Source: Sporolactobacillus putidus
GTDB taxonomy: Bacteria > Bacillota > Bacilli > Bacillales > Sporolactobacillaceae
Assembly (NCBI RefSeq): GCF_014647035.1
Contig: NZ_BMOK01000005.1
Coordinates: 144,424-208,423, forward strand
Direction of reading: 5' to 3'
Length of the DNA stretch: 64,000 nucleotides
How positions within the stretch are numbered: position 1 is the first letter of the stretch; every line of letters begins with the position of its first letter. This document shows, piece after piece, positions 34,959 through 43,488 of the stretch. The notes beneath the pieces are model-generated. The model was not told the origin of the DNA, made no database searches, and saw nothing but the letters and a program-made list of their open reading frames with translations. Made by a program: the position numbers and the translations under genes.

Positions 34959-35300
34959 GATTCATCATCCTTTTTCCTTCATTTAACAAGTTAAATTATA
35001 AATACTGTTAGTACAGATTACTAGTGAAAACGCTTAATTTAGTGAAATTTTTATGAACTATAGCAAAATATGCCCTTGTTCGACCAGTATATGGATGAAC
35101 GATCATTGACAAAATCATAAAATGCGTTGATGAACTGATGATCGGTTTGTAAGAATTGCAGCTAACTTTGTCAATAATGATCAGGAAGATACATGGCTAT
35201 TGAAATTGTCGGACACATAGGGTATGTTTTTGTTGAGAGACTATGAACGGGGTTATCCGGACTGTGAATAGCCAAATAAAGGTGACTAAGGGGTAGAAAA
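34959..35300. other. Divergent intergenic region gldA/ppaC
   Basis: 342 bases with a cre-like core (TGAAAACGCTT, 35025-35035) near gldA and a long imperfect inverted repeat GATCATTGACAAA/TTTGTCAATAATGATC (35100-35182). No RNA gene is recognised. Confidence 0.35.
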
Positions 35301-36230
35301 ATGGAAAAAGTGCTTGTATTCGGACATAAGAGCCCGGACACGGATGCGATTTGCTCGGCGATCGCGTTCGCTGATCTGAAAAAACAGCTGGGGGAAAATG
35401 TGGAAGCAGTTCGTCTCGGCGAGCTGAACGGTGAAACGGAATATGTCCTGAACTATTTTAACGTCGAGGTACCGCGCCTTGTCAAGACAATTTCTAATGA
35501 AGTGCCTGCGGTTTATCTTGTCGACCATAACGAACGGCAGCAAAGTGCGGACGATATCGGCAAAGTTGACGTACTCTCCGTTGTCGATCATCACCGGATC
35601 GCGAATTTCGATACGAAAGCGCCGCTTTACTATCGGGCGGAACCGGTCGGCTGCACGGCGACCATTCTCAATAAACTATACAAGGAAAACGGGATTTCCG
35701 TTCCGAAGACGATTGCCGGTCTGATGCTGTCGTCGATCATTTCCGACACGCTTTTGTTCAAATCGCCGACCTGCACGGATGAAGATGTGAAAGCGGCCCG
35801 TGAACTGGAAAAAGTTTCAGGCGTCGAAGCGGAAACCTACGGATTGGACATGCTCAAGGCCGGCACGAATATCGCCGACAAGACGGCTGAAGAGCTGATC
35901 CACCTGGATGTAAAGCCATTCGAAATGGGCCATTATACGGTTGAAATCGCCCAGGTCAACGTCGTCGATACGAATGACGCTTTGTCGCGCCAGAAGGATC
36001 TCGAAGCCGCGATCAACAAGGAAATCGATGAGAAAAATCTCGATCTGTTCCTTCTCGCCGTGACAAATATCCTGACGAGCGACTCAGAAGCTTTGGTTCT
36101 CGGCAAAGCCGCGGCAGCCGCTGAGGCCGCCTTCAACGTGAAGCTGGTCAACCATACAGCAGCACTGAAGGGCGTCGTATCCCGCAAGAAACAAATTGTT
36201 CCTGTTCTGACTGAAGAACTGACGAAATAA
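35301..36230 (+). CDS. ppaC: Manganese-dependent inorganic pyrophosphatase
   Basis: A 309-residue family II pyrophosphatase of the DHH superfamily. [18 protein letters not shown] carries the metal ligands, [15 protein letters not shown] the next Asp, [13 protein letters not shown] the DHH motif, and [15 protein letters not shown] the C-terminal substrate-binding SRKKQ. It hydrolyses PPi to keep biosynthesis running. Length matches the family (~309). A strong terminator follows. Confidence 0.97.
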   Translation: MEKVLVFGHKSPDTDAICSAIAFADLKKQLGENVEAVRLGELNGETEYVLNYFNVEVPRLVKTISNEVPAVYLVDHNERQQSADDIGKVDVLSVVDHHRIANFDTKAPLYYRAEPVGCTATILNKLYKENGISVPKTIAGLMLSSIISDTLLFKSPTCTDEDVKAARELEKVSGVEAETYGLDMLKAGTNIADKTAEELIHLDVKPFEMGHYTVEIAQVNVVDTNDALSRQKDLEAAINKEIDEKNLDLFLLAVTNILTSDSEALVLGKAAAAAEAAFNVKLVNHTAALKGVVSRKKQIVPVLTEELTK

Positions 36231-36254
36231 AAAAAGATCCAGCAGCTCTGGAAG

Positions 36255-36303
36255 AAAAGGGAGCAGTGAGGGTACAAACGTGCCCTCCTGCTCCCTTTTT
36301 TAT
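36255..36303 (+). terminator. Terminator of ppaC
   Basis: AAAAGGGAGCAG and CTGCTCCCTTTT, with an inner GAGGGTAC/GTGCCCTC stem, followed by TTTTTT. Confidence 0.92.
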
Positions 36304-36763
36304 TACCCAGATAAAAAGAACAATAAACAGCCGTGCAAAGTCTAGAATAATAGAGATTTTTCTTCTGAAATATGAAAAATAATCCACAACTCATCATGAC
36401 CACAATTTTATAGCAAAAAGAGTTCTCTGCTGTTGGCCTGAATAATGAACATTATTGCCTGGTAAATATATTTGCTTTAAATTTGTAATGGCCTTAGAAA
36501 AAAATCCACACATAAGATTCCATGTCATTCAGATGCTGATCGATCAGGTCCTTTTCTACTTCAGACGGTGCGTACACCATAAACAAAATGTTACGGGTCT
36601 GATCCGTGTGCGCTTATCAGGTCCTTTCATCCACCAGCGATCAGGCTCGTCAGTAGCGGCAGAGATCGTTAAAATTATATAATGGAAAGTGTTTTAAGAG
36701 TCGACACAGGTGTTGTTGCTTGTGATTACTGGAATATTCAGAGTTGTGAAGGAGATGCATGGA
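36304..36763. other. Gene-poor intergenic region
   Basis: Some 460 AT-rich bases. A plus frame at 36455-36682 has no ribosome binding site and odd composition. On minus, about 39 codons (36499-36618, ending ESYVWIFF) read as protein-like but start after a stop without ribosome binding site; it may be a gene relic. Nothing else is recognised. Confidence 0.4.
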
Positions 36764-37510
36764 GTGGAAACGAATGTTGTCATTGAGACCCTTTTAAGTC
36801 ACCGGTCCATTCGCAAGTTTAAAAATAAAGCATTGACGGAAGATCAGGTGAGACTTCTGGTAGAGAGCGCCCAGGCCGCTTCGACATCAAGTTTTACACA
36901 GTCCTACTCGATCATCGGGATTGACGATCCGGACATCAAAAAACAGCTGCGGAAGATCGCCTACGACTCGGATTATGTCGAGCATAACGGCTACTTTTTC
37001 GTTTTTGTGGCGGATCAGTACCGGAATAAAGTGATCGGTGAAGAATATAGAAAGGATACCTCCGCCCTGGACACGACGCAGCGGCTGATCGTCGCGTTCG
37101 GCGATGCGTCCTTTGCGGCACAGAACCTGGCTGTCGCTGCGGAATCGATGGGGCTTGGTATCTGCTACATCGGCAGCATCCAGAATGATATCAATAAAAC
37201 AGCAGAAATCCTGCAGCTGCCGGAAGATGTTTATCCAATTTTCGGCATGGCTGTCGGTTACCCGGATCAGGATCCGGAGAAGAAGCCGCGTCTGCCGCTC
37301 GACATCGTTTTCCATCGGAATCATTACAATCCAAAACCTTCGTCGAATTCTCTCAAGGCCTATGATCAGGAAGTCGCACGTTATTATCAAACACGGTCCG
37401 GCGGGACGCGTGAAGAAACCTGGACCGGCCAGATTGCCGGAGGTCTTGAGATGCCCTACCGGAAAGCATTGAAACCTTTCCTCGAAAAACAGCGCATGGG
37501 CTTGCGCTAA
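36764..37510 (+). CDS. Oxygen-insensitive NADPH nitroreductase (NfsA-type)
   Basis: A 248-residue flavoprotein. GTG 36764, 9 bp after AAGGAG, is chosen; the ATG at 36755 touches that site. LLSHRSIRKFKNKALTEDQV is the FMN-binding start, AAQAAS-type STSSFTQSYSIIGI follows, and GLGICYIGSIQNDINKTAEI plus PIFGMAVGYPDQDPEKKPRL match NfsA/FRP. It reduces nitroaromatics, flavins or quinones with NADPH. The stop is only 3 bp before the membrane protein gene, so they are co-transcribed. Confidence 0.88.
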   Translation: METNVVIETLLSHRSIRKFKNKALTEDQVRLLVESAQAASTSSFTQSYSIIGIDDPDIKKQLRKIAYDSDYVEHNGYFFVFVADQYRNKVIGEEYRKDTSALDTTQRLIVAFGDASFAAQNLAVAAESMGLGICYIGSIQNDINKTAEILQLPEDVYPIFGMAVGYPDQDPEKKPRLPLDIVFHRNHYNPKPSSNSLKAYDQEVARYYQTRSGGTREETWTGQIAGGLEMPYRKALKPFLEKQRMGLR

Positions 37511-37513
37511 AAA

Positions 37514-38368
37514 ATGTTCGGTATGGCTTTATTCCAGGCTGTTCTGCAGATTTTGTGGCTCAGCATGACCGAGTTTGTATCGCTTATCGGAGGCCTCGTG
37601 ATCGGGGGCTTTATTCTTGGCTATCTGGAACGGCTGTCCAATCGCCTGGTCATCGACACCTTTGGTATGAAGGGAATATACTTTACGGCATGGCTGGGCA
37701 CGCCGGTTCATGAGCTGGGCCATGCCGCTATGTGCCTGCTCTTCGGACACAGGGTGACCGGAATCAAACTACTTCAGGCCAATCGATCGGACGGAACGAT
37801 CGGCTACGTGACCCACACGTACAATCCGGGCAGCCTCTACCAGAATATCGGCAATCTGTTTATCGGACTTGCGCCGCTGATTAGCGGCGGCCTGGCCATC
37901 TTCGCCTGCGCCCGTTTTCTTGTGCCGGGCGGTTCGGATGTGATTGCCCGCTATTTTTTCACTGGAACGCAGGCGTTCTCTCTTGTTGATCCGCGGACAT
38001 GGTGGGATCTGCTATTCGCGGATCGCGCTGTTTTCCAAAATTTTTTTGCCGGTGAAAACCTGATCCGCCCTGCCTTCTGGCTGTTCATTTTTCTTGCGGT
38101 CTGTATTTCTTCGCGCATGTCACTGAGCCCTGAAGATATCCGCGGGGCGAGAAGCGGGGCCGGAGCTATGTTCCTGCTTATTGTGCTTGCCAATGTGCTG
38201 AATGCTGCTCTGGATCCGTCGCTGCACCGGCAGATGATGGTATGGATCGGCCGGTTTAATTTTTGTTTGCTTATTCTGCTCAGCGTGTCTGTGTTTTTCT
38301 CATGCCTGACGCTGGCCGTCAGCAGTTTGTTTTACCGAATCGGGAGCCGTTTTAAATCCTTTGGATAA
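37514..38368 (+). CDS. Polytopic membrane protein with HELGH motif (M50-like metalloprotease candidate)
   Basis: A 284-residue protein with about six hydrophobic helices. GTPVHELGHAAMCLLFGH at ~62-79 provides H-E-x-x-H inside a membrane segment, as in site-2 and M50-type intramembrane proteases. A typical second motif (N-x-x-P-x-P-x-L-D-G) is not seen, so activity is uncertain; an NxxxG-type GNLFIGLAPLISGG at ~115 could take that place. It lies directly behind the nitroreductase gene and 18 bp before the lactonase gene, in one operon. Confidence 0.7.
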   Translation: MFGMALFQAVLQILWLSMTEFVSLIGGLVIGGFILGYLERLSNRLVIDTFGMKGIYFTAWLGTPVHELGHAAMCLLFGHRVTGIKLLQANRSDGTIGYVTHTYNPGSLYQNIGNLFIGLAPLISGGLAIFACARFLVPGGSDVIARYFFTGTQAFSLVDPRTWWDLLFADRAVFQNFFAGENLIRPAFWLFIFLAVCISSRMSLSPEDIRGARSGAGAMFLLIVLANVLNAALDPSLHRQMMVWIGRFNFCLLILLSVSVFFSCLTLAVSSLFYRIGSRFKSFG

Positions 38369-38386
38369 CGGGAGAGGGATGGAAGA

Positions 38387-39439
38387 ATGAGTATCTATAA
38401 GGGCTATGTTGGAACGTATACAAAGGGAGACAGCGAAGGCATTTATTCGTTTGTTCTGGATACGGACAGGCAGGTACTTGATGGGGTGGAGCTTGCGGCG
38501 AAGCTCGACAATCCGACTTATCTGGCGGTAAGCGAAGATGATAGAAGGCTTTATTCGGTCATTAAAAAAGACGCTTTCGGCGGCGTGGCCGCCTATGCTG
38601 TTGATTCGGCAGGACAGCTGGAAAGCCTGGGCGAGCAGACAGCCGAGGGCGCGCCGCCATGCTATGTCGGCGCGGATCGGGAAAATCGTCACGTGTTGTC
38701 GGCCAACTATCATAAGGGGACTGTTGATATATACCCCATTGGAAAAAATCGCGGCATCGACCCCGCATCAGATAGCGATCATCATGAAGGATCCGGTGCG
38801 AACCGGTCAAGGCAGGAAGGACCTCATGTCCATTTTGCCGATTACACGCCCGATGAACGATTTGTTGTTGCCGTTGATCTGGGGACGGATAGTCTGACCA
38901 CTTATCGGGAGGCGGGGGGAAAGCTGATCCGGCAGGATGTCCTTACTTTTAAGCCGGGCACAGGGCCGCGGCATCTTGTTTTCCATCCGAAAGCGCCGTT
39001 TGCCTACGTTATGTCGGAAATCAGTTCCGAAGTGATCGCGCTGCGTTTCGATGCAGCATCCGGTCATTCTTCCGTTTTTCAGACCGTCAGCGCGCTGCCC
39101 GCCGATTTTCACGGTCACAATCAGGGAAGCGCGATAAAAATTTCGTCGGACGGACGATTCGTCTATGTTTCGAACCGGGGCGCCAACAGTATCGCTCTGT
39201 TCAGGACAGACAAGGAATCGGGAGCGCTGACACCGGTTGACCACGTTTCAACGGAAGGCGAGTGGCCGCGCGACTTCGCGCTTGATCCGTCGGAGCAGTT
39301 CCTGATTGCCGCCAATCAGAATACAGGCAACCTCGTTCTCTATACGCGGGATCGGGAAACCGGGCGGCTGGCTGCGACAGGTTCCGAACTTGCGGTACCC
39401 GATCCGGTCTGCGTCAAATTTTTGCATACTCCAAGGTAA
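38387..39439 (+). CDS. pgl: 6-phosphogluconolactonase, seven-bladed beta-propeller type
   Basis: A 350-residue protein of the lactonase/Pgl (YkgB) family. GYVGTYTKGDSEGIYSF starts the propeller, HVHFADYTPDERFVVAVDLG holds the His-x-His and Asp region, PGTGPRHLVFHPKAPFAYV and KISSDGRFVYVSNRGANSIA are blade repeats. It would hydrolyse 6-phosphogluconolactone in the pentose phosphate route. The start ATG has GGAGAGG upstream. Last gene of the operon with nitroreductase and membrane protein. Confidence 0.9.
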   Translation: MSIYKGYVGTYTKGDSEGIYSFVLDTDRQVLDGVELAAKLDNPTYLAVSEDDRRLYSVIKKDAFGGVAAYAVDSAGQLESLGEQTAEGAPPCYVGADRENRHVLSANYHKGTVDIYPIGKNRGIDPASDSDHHEGSGANRSRQEGPHVHFADYTPDERFVVAVDLGTDSLTTYREAGGKLIRQDVLTFKPGTGPRHLVFHPKAPFAYVMSEISSEVIALRFDAASGHSSVFQTVSALPADFHGHNQGSAIKISSDGRFVYVSNRGANSIALFRTDKESGALTPVDHVSTEGEWPRDFALDPSEQFLIAANQNTGNLVLYTRDRETGRLAATGSELAVPDPVCVKFLHTPR

Positions 39440-39454
39440 ATTTGGATTTAAGAT

Positions 39455-39506
39455 TGAGTCTGACGTAGACTTTTCACTTAAAAGTCGCTGTCAGGCTTTT
39501 TTATGT
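39455..39506 (+). terminator. Terminator after the lactonase gene
   Basis: AGTCTGAC...GTCAGGCT enclose an inner TAGACTTTT/AAAAGTC stem and end in TTTTTT. Confidence 0.8.
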
Positions 39507-39555
39507 AAAAAAGAAAGAAAAATATTAAAAGATGAACGGCGTCTAGTAGAAGAAA

Positions 39556-39715
39556 AACCTGAAAAAACTTCATCAAAATTATCAGAAAGTTCACCCAAAA
39601 TCTGGAACTTCATCTGAATCGTCACAAGGTTCATCCTAAATCCAAAACTTCATCCAAATTTTCAGAAGGTTCATCCTAAACGACGAAAAGTTCATCCCAA
39701 TCCTTTGATTCATTC
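39556..39715. repeat. Tandem ~20-21 bp repeats (GGTTCATCCTAAA core)
   Basis: About seven units of 19-22 bp share AAGGTTCATCCTAAAT with variation (ACTTCATC, AGTTCACCC, GGTTCATCC). They lie between the lactonase terminator and the convergent DUF1450 gene. Unit length and core resemble the repeats at 31910-32054 and 41028-41110. No frame of interest spans them; 39716-39871 holds nothing else. Confidence 0.8.
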
Positions 39716-39871
39716 CCTTTGAATTTGCATGGTATGTGTTTTGATGCGCAACAAAAAATGAAACAGCTTTATTTTGATAAAATCATCTTTATTGTCAGCC
39801 ATCAAGATTGTTAAAGAAGTTTTGCTATGCATATGCTGAATGATCCGATGTATGAGCTGTTTCCGGAAGTC

Positions 39872-40123
39872 TTAAGCCAGATTTTTCAATTCTTCTTCCA
39901 CTTTCCGTTCAATTTTTACCAGACAGTCCTCAACGGTTTCCGCAAATATTCTCTGCCCGTTCACAATAGCAAAGGGACGCAGACTGCACATTCCGCATAT
40001 ATTCAAACAGTCGTAGCTCATAACGGCTACTTCCGGATGTCGGGCTATTTTTTCCAAATGTTCAGACGTCAGTAAATTGTAGTCACAGATTTCGATCAGG
40101 ATCATGCCCAGACCCGTATCCAT
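39872..40123 (-). CDS. DUF1450 family small protein (YuzB-like)
   Basis: An 83-residue protein with AAGGAGG 8 bp before ATG. IEICDYNLLTSEHLEKI at the start, SYDCLNICGMCSLRPFAIVNG in the middle with C-x-x-x-C-x-x-C, and a C-terminal acidic helix are typical. The three clustered cysteines suggest iron-sulfur or thioredoxin-like ferredoxin folding. Its divergent neighbour is a SufR-like Fe-S regulator, an interesting combination. The function is not known. Confidence 0.85.
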   Translation of the reverse strand: MDTGLGMILIEICDYNLLTSEHLEKIARHPEVAVMSYDCLNICGMCSLRPFAIVNGQRIFAETVEDCLVKIERKVEEELKNLA

Positions 40124-40276
40124 ATGGCAACCTCCTTGACATAAAGTCGGGAAAACATTACGTTATATTTTATAAACCAAAACGTTTCTGAAATCAAGGC
40201 ACAGCGCGGACCCGTAGAGATACGTCTCTATAATCCAGGCCGTTGATGTAAAAGGCGGGAGGGAGATCCCGAATCG

Positions 40277-40912
40277 ATGAAGGGGACGAAAGACAAAATT
40301 CTCGATATTCTCAAAAGAGAGCAGAAGCTTGCCGTCAGCGAGCTGGCAAAGCTGCTTCATATGACCGAAATGGGTGTGAGAAAACATTTGAGCACCCTTG
40401 AGGACGACGGGCTGATTCATGTGGAGAACGTTAGGAAACCAGTGGGGAGACCGGTTCAGTTTTTTTCTCTCACTGAAAAAGCTGAAGCGTCCTTTCCGAA
40501 AAACTATAAGTATATCGCCGTTCAATTTTTAAAAGATATAGAACAGCTTTACGGCGAGGAATCGGTGAATCGATTATTTGAAAACAGGAAAGGCAGGCTT
40601 TATCAAGTCTACCATCCGTCGATCGGCCGTGAAAAAAGCGATGAGGACAAGGCTGAAGCCCTTGCGCGGCTGCAGAATGAACGCGGCTATATGTGCCGGC
40701 TGAACAGGGTCGGCGATGGAGTCTTCGAGTTGATCGAATACAATTGTCCGATTCTCGCCGTAGCGAATCAGTATAAGCTCGCCTGTGCGCACGAGACGGA
40801 TCTCATGAAAAGTGCGCTTGGGGCTGAGCACGTCGACAGAATCATGTGCCGTGCCGACGGAGATGCGCACTGCCAGTTTCTGATCAAGCTCAATAAGGGC
40901 GGGAGGCAGTGA
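40277..40912 (+). CDS. HTH regulator of the SufR-like/COG2345 type with C-terminal cysteines
   Basis: A 211-residue protein. Residues 1-65 form a winged helix: KDKILDILKREQKLAVSELA then HMTEMGVRKHLSTLEDDGLI and GRPVQFFSLT. The C-terminal half ends with YNCPILAVANQYKLACAHET and RIMCRADGDAHCQFLI: four cysteines in the spacing seen in SufR-like proteins that bind an iron-sulfur cluster. Such regulators respond to Fe-S or redox state. It is divergent from the DUF1450 gene, 153 bp away, and precedes sodA, which is convergent. Confidence 0.8.
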   Translation: MKGTKDKILDILKREQKLAVSELAKLLHMTEMGVRKHLSTLEDDGLIHVENVRKPVGRPVQFFSLTEKAEASFPKNYKYIAVQFLKDIEQLYGEESVNRLFENRKGRLYQVYHPSIGREKSDEDKAEALARLQNERGYMCRLNRVGDGVFELIEYNCPILAVANQYKLACAHETDLMKSALGAEHVDRIMCRADGDAHCQFLIKLNKGGRQ

Positions 40913-40913
40913 A

Positions 40914-40961
40914 CGGAGCAACTATTCACATTTTCGGGGCAGCCCGCCGAATGAAAAACGG
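40914..40961. repeat. Two further units of the TTCGGAGCAACTT repeat family
   Basis: AACGGAGCAACTATTCACAT and TTTCGGGGCAGCCCGCCGAA, 21 bp apart, match the repeats at 31910-32054. They lie directly after the SufR-like stop codon, and a third similar unit (ACGGAGGAACTTTTCCC) forms the 5' arm of the terminator. Confidence 0.6.
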
Positions 40962-40962
40962 A

Positions 40963-41000
40963 GGAACTTTTCCCTGTCGGTCGGGAAAAGTTCCTTTTAT
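40963..41000 (+). terminator. Terminator of the SufR-like gene
   Basis: GGAACTTTTCCC and GGGAAAAGTTCC pair perfectly over 12 bp with an 8-nt loop, followed by TTTTAT. Confidence 0.92.
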
Positions 41001-41027
41001 ATGGAATACGAATTGGGAGAATGCATT

Positions 41028-41110
41028 GGGTTAAACCTGGAATCAATCGGTTCAACCTCTGGTTTTCGGCTCGACTTTTCGTCGATTTGGCTCAACTAAT
41101 CATCCTGGGC
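41028..41110. repeat. Tandem ~21 bp repeats (GGTTCAACCT core)
   Basis: Four units of 19-21 bp (GGGTTAAACCTGG, GGTTCAACCTCTGG, GGCTCGACTTTTCG, GGCTCAACTAATC). The core GG-N-N-C-A-A-C-Y-T is shared with the other two repeat regions. They lie between two terminators. Confidence 0.75.
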
Positions 41111-41120
41111 GGGAAAAATG

Positions 41121-41152
41121 AAAAAAGGACGCCGGACGGCGCCCTTTTTTAC
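41121..41152. terminator. Bidirectional terminator after sodA
   Basis: AAAAAAGG-CGCCG and CGGCGCCCTTTTTT form a hairpin with A/T runs on both sides; it ends sodA on the minus strand. Confidence 0.88.
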
Positions 41153-41157
41153 TTGAT

Positions 41158-41787
41158 TTATTGAACCGCCTTATTCAGCGCTTCGCCATATTTTGTTCCA
41201 ACGAAATCCCAGTTGATCACATTGAAGAAATTCTGGATGTATTCCGGCCTTCTGTTTTGATACTTCAGGTAGTAGGCATGCTCCCAAACATCAAGCCCAA
41301 GCAGCGGAATTTCTCCGTCCATCAATGGATTGTCCTGATTCGGCGTGCTTGTAATCTTAAGATGGCTGCCCTGATCCAGGACGAGCCAGGCCCAGCCGGA
41401 ACCGAACCGGCCGGCTGCAGCGGCAGAAAACTGCGCTTTGAATGTGTCGAAGTCGCCGAATCGGCTGTTGATTGCTTCGTCGAGCCGGCCTGCCGGCGCG
41501 TTGGATCCGCCGGGGGTCAGTATTTTCCAAAACAGACTGTGATTGTAGTGCCCGCCTCCGTTATTGCGCACCGCCGTCCGGATATTTTCGGGGACGGCGC
41601 CGAGATCCATCAGTAAGTCGGTCAGAGATTTGTTGATCAGATCGGAGTGGCCTTCAAGCGCGGCATTCAGGTTATTGACATAAGTCTGATGATGTTTGCC
41701 GTGATGAATGTTCATCGTTTCCGCATCGATATAAGGTTCCAGGGCATCAAAAGCATAATCCAGTTCCGGCAAGGTAAATTGACTCAT
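41158..41787 (-). CDS. sodA: Superoxide dismutase (Fe/Mn family)
   Basis: A 209-residue protein with GGAGGGAT before ATG. Metal ligands are visible: His in [13 protein letters not shown] at ~28, His in [13 protein letters not shown], and Asp/His in [16 protein letters not shown] near the end. [10 protein letters not shown] and the GSGWAWLV motif complete the family pattern. It converts superoxide to oxygen and peroxide; Mn is usual in Bacilli. Single gene, own terminator. Confidence 0.96.
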   Translation of the reverse strand: MSQFTLPELDYAFDALEPYIDAETMNIHHGKHHQTYVNNLNAALEGHSDLINKSLTDLLMDLGAVPENIRTAVRNNGGGHYNHSLFWKILTPGGSNAPAGRLDEAINSRFGDFDTFKAQFSAAAAGRFGSGWAWLVLDQGSHLKITSTPNQDNPLMDGEIPLLGLDVWEHAYYLKYQNRRPEYIQNFFNVINWDFVGTKYGEALNKAVQ

Positions 41788-41957
41788 GGGGATCCCTCCT
41801 GTTTTTAAACTATTTGGTTTATAAACTACTCCTTTATTAAATCAGCCTTTGAAAAGCCGTGCAATTATATTGCTCAGCAAATTGAATTTATGCGAGCGTG
41901 GAAGCTTATATACTATTCATTCCCTGATCGGCCTTTATTATAAATTGCAAAAGAAAT

Positions 41958-41996
41958 AAAAAAGCAGCCCGGGTTTATTTTTCACCCGGCTGCTTC
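41958..41996 (-). terminator. Terminator of the amidohydrolase gene
   Basis: On minus, AAGCAGCCGGGTG and ACCCGGGCTGCTT pair, followed by a T-run (AAATAAAAAAG on plus). Confidence 0.88.
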
Positions 41997-42012
41997 GCTT
42001 CTGCCGAACCGC

Positions 42013-43350
42013 TCAAGGCCGGATTCCTGTCCGTCTGAGCAGCCTTTTGATAGCGGCGTCGGCATCATGCAGTACCAGCTTCTCATCAATTGTTTTCATT
42101 TGCCGGTCTTCCATGACGATTCGTCCGTTGATGATCGTCGTTTCGACGTCGGTGCTGATAGCGGAATACACGATTCTTGAGACCGGATCGACATCAAAAG
42201 ACGGGGAGCTGTGAAACTGATTCAGATTCAGGATGGCAAGATCCGCTTTCTTGCCTGCTTCCAGGCTCCCGATCTCTTTTTCCATGCCGACGGCCCGAGC
42301 CCCATCGATGGTCGCCATACGGAAGACGCGGCGTGCGTCCATTGCCGTCGGGCCGTTTGCCGGTTTGTGGATCAGGGCGGCGAGACGCATTTCATTGAAC
42401 ATATCGAGGTTGTTGTTGCACGGGGCACCGTCCGCGCCAAGTCCCGGATTGATGCCCATTTTCAGCATATGCGGCACATCGGCGATTCCGGAGGCAAGTT
42501 TCAGGTTGGATCCAGGGCAGTGGCTGACGTGGACCCCGCGCCTGAGGATGATCTCTTTCTCTTCGTCACTGAGCCAGATGCAGTGAGCAAGGATCAGACG
42601 CTTGCCGGCAAGGCCGATATGATCCAGGTAGACAATGTTGCGCATTCCGGTGTCTCTTTCAACAATCGCGATTTCCCCGCGGTTTTCCGAGGCGTGCGTA
42701 TGCACGAAGACATTATATTGTTCGGCAAGATTCCGTACCTGGATGAGCAGCTGTTCGGTGCATGAGATGACAAAGCGGGGAGCGAAGGCATAGCGGATTC
42801 GTCCGCCGTCGTGCCCGTTCCATTTCTCTAGGAGGTCGACGCTTTCCTGCACGGAATCCGCGGTTTTTTCCTGCAGTCCAGCCGGTACATCTTCGCCTTT
42901 ATCCATCATTACTTTTCCAGACAGGGCGCGAATGCCGCTTTTCGCGATCGCTTCAAACGCTTCGTTTGTATGATGGACGGTTTCCATATCGACTATGGTT
43001 GTCGAACCGCCGGCGATCAGTTCCCCGATGCCGAGTATGGCAGACGTATAGATCGATTCCTCATCGTGGGCCGCTTCAAGCGGCCAGATCCGTTTTCTTA
43101 GCCAGTCCATCAATTCCAGGTCGTCCGCTTTGCCGCGGAAGAGGGTCTGACAGAGATGAATGTGTGTCTGGATAAAACCGGGAATCACCGTCCGCCCGGC
43201 GGCGTTAATCACGCGTTCCGCCTCCCCTGCTTCAACCGGCGGGCCGACGGACACAATTCTGTCCCCCTCAATCAGTAAGTCGCCGTGGACAATATCCTCA
43301 TCCGGGTTCATGGTAATGATCTCCGCATTTTTAATCAGTAATTTTTTCAA
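42013..43350 (-). CDS. Amidohydrolase, purine/pterin/MTA-SAH deaminase-like (cytosine deaminase superfamily)
   Basis: A 445-residue metal-dependent deaminase. VIPGFIQTHIHLCQTLFRG has the H-x-H metal motif, VHTHASENRGEI the third His, LILAHCIWLSDEE the fourth, and GINPGLGADGAPCNNNLD the catalytic Asp. SHCPGSNLKLASG is typical of the TrzA/MtaD/8-oxoguanine deaminase branch. The purine riboswitch upstream makes guanine or a related purine the likely substrate or signal; methylthioadenosine/SAH deaminase remains an alternative. Single gene. Confidence 0.82.
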   Translation of the reverse strand: MKKLLIKNAEIITMNPDEDIVHGDLLIEGDRIVSVGPPVEAGEAERVINAAGRTVIPGFIQTHIHLCQTLFRGKADDLELMDWLRKRIWPLEAAHDEESIYTSAILGIGELIAGGSTTIVDMETVHHTNEAFEAIAKSGIRALSGKVMMDKGEDVPAGLQEKTADSVQESVDLLEKWNGHDGGRIRYAFAPRFVISCTEQLLIQVRNLAEQYNVFVHTHASENRGEIAIVERDTGMRNIVYLDHIGLAGKRLILAHCIWLSDEEKEIILRRGVHVSHCPGSNLKLASGIADVPHMLKMGINPGLGADGAPCNNNLDMFNEMRLAALIHKPANGPTAMDARRVFRMATIDGARAVGMEKEIGSLEAGKKADLAILNLNQFHSSPSFDVDPVSRIVYSAISTDVETTIINGRIVMEDRQMKTIDEKLVLHDADAAIKRLLRRTGIRP

Positions 43351-43381
43351 TCCTGCTCACCTCTGAAGAGATAATGATAGA

Positions 43382-43488
43382 ATAAAAAAGAGGCTACGAA
43401 AAATATGCAAGCATATTTTTCGTAGCCGGGAATTTCCGGTTCCTCGGTAGAGACCCTTAAACCGTATTATTAAGGATATACGAAAACA
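43382..43488 (-). promoter_or_regulatory. Purine riboswitch (guanine-type, C74) with terminator, ON-switch architecture
   Basis: On minus the aptamer shows P1 TTTTCGTA/TACGAAAA, L2 AATACGG, J2/3 GTCTCTACC, L3 CCGGAAA and J3/1 GGCTACG. The specificity base is C, as in guanine-binding switches; the base before it (A73 in xpt numbering) is G. The 3' strand of P1, GGCTACGAAAA, is also the 5' arm of a 16-bp terminator (43392-43427, followed by T's). Ligand binding should therefore block the terminator, as in the pbuE adenine switch. From 43489 to 43838 only promoter-like AT-rich sequence is seen. Confidence 0.87.

Noticed and set aside
35025..35038. CcpA cre site before gldA
   Set aside because: Only the left half and centre fit; the conserved right-end CA is missing, so it is not listed as a site.
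36455..36682. 75-codon plus-strand frame before the nitroreductase
   Set aside because: No ribosome binding site, unusual composition, no recognisable motif.
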